From positions 1 to 9,195 of the forward strand of contig WFTH01000093.1 in NCBI GenBank assembly GCA_015485595.1: a stretch of 9,195 bases of DNA, in the 5' to 3' direction. This DNA is from Candidatus Microgenomates bacterium. Its GTDB lineage: Bacteria; Patescibacteriota; Microgenomatia; UBA1400; PJMF01. Shown here one piece after another: positions 6,852 to 9,195 of this stretch; within the stretch, counting starts at the first letter, position 1, and each line of letters starts with the position of its first letter. A program made the translations under genes and the position numbers. Under the pieces are notes generated by a model, which saw only the letters and a program-made list of their open reading frames with translations, made no database searches and had not been told where the DNA came from.

Positions 6852-8114
6852 TTAAGATGACTGAAATGCTTGGTAGATAGTAAAGTAGTCATTTAGGTCC
6901 ACACGGCCATCCCCTGTCCAGTCTGCATTTGTGCTTCTACCATAATTTACAAAGGTATCTAACCAAGTAGTAAAGTCTGCTTCTGTGGGTGTTCTATGGG
7001 TTGGAGTAGGAGTATCTGTGGGGTTTGGATTCCCGCCGCCACCATGACCGCCATCATTCCCACCGTTGTCACTTTCACATTCTGTATGGCAAGCATGTTC
7101 CATAATTTTCCTTGTCCCACTTGGACAAGTACCTGAACCACAAGCTGATACTCTGTTTCCTCCGACCATAAGGTTATTCTGGTCCACACACCTGTACCTT
7201 TCTACTTGTCTGCAGTTTCTTCCTCCACCTCCACCACTGCCGGTGCCACTGCTAACATAACACAATTTTTGACGACCATACATATCCTTACCACACATAT
7301 TGTCCCACTCTGGTTTGTGTTGAAGACCAGATGGAACATTTTCTCCTGGTGCAGCACACCAGTTACAGTGAGGACCGGAATCACTTGGTGGAACACAGCA
7401 GATCTGAGTGCCACCGTTTGCATCACACTCTGTGTTTGGAATTTTAGCGTATCCTACAGGACAAGCCCCATCACCATCTCTATTAGCACACCATGCTCCT
7501 GCTCCTTTGCTGGCACAGTTTGCAGGTGTTGGGGTGGGTGTGTTATTTACTATTTTAGTGCACACATACCCACCACTTACGAGTTTTGGTTGATATCCTG
7601 CTTTACATTGACGCCATACATGTCCATAGTCGTTATCTTTTTGACAAACTTCGGTGTTTGCTGCATCTATCCAATCCCGATTACTTTTAGCGTTATTACC
7701 ACAGGTTGGCTGAGTGGGGGGGAGAGTTATGGGTGGAGATGTTGGTACGGGTGTTAGTGTTGGAGTAGGAGTGACACAGTGGCCGACAGCAAATGTTTGT
7801 GCTTGTGCTTTATCATAGAAGTAGCGAGTTTTTCCCGCTACATCATATTGCTTTGGGCTATTACAAGGTAAGTTCTTATAATGTGTCCATTGTACATCCC
7901 AATTAAGCCAACCTTTTTTTTGACAAATATACACGCTTGCGTTGTGATCAATAAACACAACACTAGTATGATTGACATCTCTCCACCACTTTTCACATTT
8001 TGATGCATTTGATTCTTCAGCCAGAACTTTATGTGGTAACGAAATTGAGCTAAGAAGGATTAAGAAAAAAACTATAAATTTTAGATTTTTAGTTATTATA
8101 TTAGCGTGGATCAT
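6852..8114 (-). CDS. Secreted Cys-rich protein with single C-terminal dockerin-like calcium loop
   Basis: 420 aa. A signal peptide covers 1-32 (core FIVFFLILLSSISL, cleavage near VLAEE). The mature part has 24 cysteines and none lies in the signal peptide, which fits an extracellular disulfide-rich protein. Pro/Thr linkers at 114-136, 192-198 and 361-377 separate Cys-rich blocks at about 40-113, 138-185, 200-253 and 274-346; a polyglycine run lies at 294-298. The C-terminus carries a dockerin-type EF-hand loop, DWTGDGRVDLND (398-409), followed by helix YFTIYQAF. Classical dockerins have two such repeats; here there is one, after a helix ADFTTWLDTFVN typical of CPR versions. Position 3 of the loop is Thr rather than Asn or Asp. 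The Cys-rich blocks match no family I can name. The start is set by a strong AAGGAGGG. Likely partner: the adjacent cohesin-like protein, unproven. Confidence 0.78.
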   Translation of the reverse strand: MIHANIITKNLKFIVFFLILLSSISLPHKVLAEESNASKCEKWWRDVNHTSVVFIDHNASVYICQKKGWLNWDVQWTHYKNLPCNSPKQYDVAGKTRYFYDKAQAQTFAVGHCVTPTPTLTPVPTSPPITLPPTQPTCGNNAKSNRDWIDAANTEVCQKDNDYGHVWRQCKAGYQPKLVSGGYVCTKIVNNTPTPTPANCASKGAGAWCANRDGDGACPVGYAKIPNTECDANGGTQICCVPPSDSGPHCNWCAAPGENVPSGLQHKPEWDNMCGKDMYGRQKLCYVSSGTGSGGGGGRNCRQVERYRCVDQNNLMVGGNRVSACGSGTCPSGTRKIMEHACHTECESDNGGNDGGHGGGGNPNPTDTPTPTHRTPTEADFTTWLDTFVNYGRSTNADWTGDGRVDLNDYFTIYQAFQSS

Positions 8115-8125
8115 TTACCCTCCTT

Positions 8126-8145
8126 TTTAATCAAGTTTAATCAAG
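8126..8145. repeat. Tandem 10-bp direct repeat upstream of the dockerin gene
   Basis: TTTAATCAAG occurs twice with no spacer (8126-8135 and 8136-8145). The 10-bp period is about one helical turn, as in tandem operator half-sites, but the repeat also encodes the end of the possible leader ORF. It may reflect local duplication only. Confidence 0.55.
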
Positions 8146-8192
8146 TGACTTATTTTATTTAGACATAAAATTAAAAGTGTGTCAACTTTCAT
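8127..8192 (-). CDS. Possible 21-codon leader ORF before the dockerin gene
   Basis: The minus strand carries ATG at 8190-8192, preceded by AAGGTGA (AAGG core six bases before the ATG), and reads MKVDTLLILCLNKISHLIKLD to TAA at 8127-8129. The stop is followed at once by AAAAAGGAGGG and the dockerin ATG, an arrangement suited to translational coupling. It lies downstream of a candidate promoter. No homology is recognisable and an AT-rich 66-base frame can arise by chance, so this is a tentative call. Confidence 0.3.
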   Translation of the reverse strand: MKVDTLLILCLNKISHLIKLD

Positions 8193-8216
8193 TTTTCACC
8201 TTCCCTTCATGATTTA

Positions 8217-8246
8217 AGTATAGAACAAACTTTTTTTAAAATGCAA
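8217..8246 (-). promoter_or_regulatory. Candidate sigma70-type promoter for the dockerin-cohesin genes
   Basis: TTGCAT (8241-8246) and TATACT (8217-8222) are separated by 18 bp on the minus strand, just past the lexA stop. Predicted start is near 8210, about 95 bases before the dockerin ATG. A second option is a consensus TTGACA at 8180-8185 with a weak TAAATA at 8156-8161. No terminator hairpin is visible after lexA, so read-through is possible. Confidence 0.5.
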
Positions 8247-8254
8247 GGGCAGTT

Positions 8255-8875
8255 TTAATATCTAAACTTTCTGACCAACCCCACTACCCTACCCTGCACT
8301 TGAACATTAGTCGCATAGATGGGACTCATGCTGGAGTTGGCTGGCTCGAGGCGAACTCGAGTCACCTCGCGGTAGATGCGTTTTAAGGTGGCCAAGCCGT
8401 TATCTAGCAAAGCGACCACGATGTCACCATCAGCCACATCTTGAGTTTCCTCCACGATCACAAAGTCGCCATCGTCTATATGATCTTCAATCATCGACTT
8501 GCCTTTAACCTGCAAGACGTAGTTTCTGTGTTTAGAACTGATCATCTCTGGAGAAGCTTTAAAGGTGGCGTTTGGATCGGTATAAGGCTCGATCGGCGCC
8601 CCAGCAGCGATGTAGCCTAGGATCGGTAGATCGATGCTTTCCCCTGTTTTAATAAAGGTCCGATCTAGAAGCTCTATACCTCTGGTTTGCCCTTCGACTC
8701 GGCGGATAACCTTTTTTCTCTCTAAAGCGGCCAGGTGCTCATGAACCGTGGCTAGTGAGGAGACGCCGATAGCGTCAGCGATCTCTCTTAAGGTGGGTGA
8801 GTAGCCGTTTTGTTGGATGTATTGAGCGATAAAGTCTACAATCTGACGTTGGCGTTTATAGAGAGTGACTGGCAT
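8255..8875 (-). CDS. lexA: LexA SOS-response repressor (autocleaving S24 peptidase)
   Basis: 206 aa, full family length. An N-terminal winged-helix DNA-binding domain (about 1-70) contains SPTLREIADAIGVSSLATVHEHLAAL. The C-terminal S24 domain has the self-cleavage site Ala91-Gly92 (YIAAGAPIEP), catalytic Ser127 (VKGKSMIED) and Lys165 (LATLKRI), so the switch looks functional. It represses DNA-damage genes until RecA filaments trigger self-cleavage. The start is fixed by AAGGAGAT seven bases upstream of the ATG. A direct-repeat GAAC-N7-GAAC motif between the predicted transcription start and the gene indicates autoregulation. Downstream lies the dockerin gene, with no clear terminator between. 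No other copy of the motif was noticed in the window. Confidence 0.96.
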   Translation of the reverse strand: MPVTLYKRQRQIVDFIAQYIQQNGYSPTLREIADAIGVSSLATVHEHLAALERKKVIRRVEGQTRGIELLDRTFIKTGESIDLPILGYIAAGAPIEPYTDPNATFKASPEMISSKHRNYVLQVKGKSMIEDHIDDGDFVIVEETQDVADGDIVVALLDNGLATLKRIYREVTRVRLEPANSSMSPIYATNVQVQGRVVGLVRKFRY

Positions 8876-8890
8876 GGTGATCTCCTTTCC

Positions 8891-8905
8891 GAACTAAAAC
8901 CGAAC
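8891..8905. promoter_or_regulatory. Putative LexA operator: GAAC-N7-GAAC direct repeat
   Basis: CCGAACT occurs at 8889-8895 and 8900-8906, giving GAAC (8891-8894) - seven bases - GAAC (8902-8905). A degenerate third copy CCGAAGT lies at 8920-8926. The direct-repeat layout matches the GTTC-N7-GTTC SOS box known from Alphaproteobacteria, not the palindromic CGAAC-N4-GTTCG of Gram-positive bacteria. Its position just after the predicted lexA transcription start fits repression. Confidence 0.6.
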
Positions 8906-8912
8906 TGAGCCT

Positions 8913-8942
8913 ACCATAACCGAAGTAAGCACGAAAAAACAA
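8913..8942 (-). promoter_or_regulatory. Candidate lexA promoter
   Basis: TTGTTT (8937-8942) and TATGGT (8913-8918) with 18-bp spacing on the minus strand. Predicted start near 8906, so the GAAC direct repeat covers about +1 to +16 and the third half-site falls between -35 and -10. Match to consensus is moderate. Confidence 0.4.
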
Positions 8943-8953
8943 GTAGTAATTTA

Positions 8954-8969
8954 GTTATCAAAAGATAAC
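8954..8969. terminator. Perfect hairpin GTTATC-AAAA-GATAAC after enolase, weak terminator or operator
   Basis: A 6-bp perfect stem with a 4-nt loop lies 13-28 bases downstream of the enolase stop. The stem is AT-rich and the T-run on the minus strand (TTTTTT, about 8934-8939) is 15 bases further on, so termination would be weak. A repressor-binding palindrome is an alternative. Confidence 0.35.
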
Positions 8970-8981
8970 AAAATACATCAA

Positions 8982-9195
<214 letters not shown>

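Noticed and set aside
7206..7757. Plus-strand open frame of 183 codons
   Set aside because: Antisense to the Cys-rich dockerin gene; its composition mirrors the coding strand, and the minus frame has a signal peptide, dockerin loop and Shine-Dalgarno.
8126..8145. Tandem TTTAATCAAG repeat as start of a CRISPR array or iteron set
   Set aside because: Only two abutting 10-bp copies with no spacers and no cas or replication genes.

Overview
All genes in this 9.2 kb window lie on the minus strand, so gene order runs from high to low coordinates. The window suggests a member of the Candidate Phyla Radiation (Patescibacteria), most likely Microgenomates-like. The grounds are moderately AT-rich DNA, tight gene packing, several starts with little or no Shine-Dalgarno sequence, and surface proteins built from a signal anchor, a cohesin- or dockerin-like domain and Pro/Thr linkers. 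TGA ends one gene and never occurs inside a frame, so the glycine recoding seen in some CPR lineages does not apply. This placement is inference; there is no rRNA or ribosomal protein gene to fix it.

Layout from right to left: (1) the C-terminal end of enolase (8982-9195); (2) lexA (8255-8875), with an upstream GAAC-N7-GAAC direct repeat that looks like its own operator; (3) a secreted Cys-rich protein with one C-terminal dockerin-like calcium loop (6852-8114), preceded by a possible 21-codon leader ORF; (4) a membrane-anchored cohesin-like protein (5644-6789), closed by a strong intrinsic terminator; (5) a five-gene cluster: surface transglutaminase (3662-5575), small YvlD/phage-holin-IV-like membrane protein (3271-3639), 7TM protein (2307-3251), ATP-grasp amino-acid ligase fused to a retropepsin-like domain (1014-2297), and a DUF1704 metallo-carboxypeptidase running off the left edge (1-846).

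The five-gene cluster is the most interesting part. In other bacteria, RimK-related ATP-grasp ligases are found near 'inactive transglutaminase fused to 7TM' proteins and retropepsin-like 'ATP-dependent zinc protease' domains. Here the parts are rearranged. The 7TM unit has no transglutaminase domain. A separate exported transglutaminase has an intact Cys-His-Asp triad. The retropepsin-like domain is fused to the ligase and its catalytic DTG is NTG. A HExxxH DUF1704 peptidase follows. A cytosolic peptide ligase beside a carboxypeptidase suggests a reversible peptide or protein-tail modification linked to an envelope transglutaminase; this function is inferred, not shown.

Regulatory sequence is compact. 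An extended -10 element sits inside the terminator hairpin upstream of the transglutaminase gene. A perfect extended -10 lies six bases before the start of the holin-like gene and predicts a leaderless mRNA. No tRNA, rRNA, CRISPR array or transposase gene was seen, and no gene-free stretch exceeds 170 bases.
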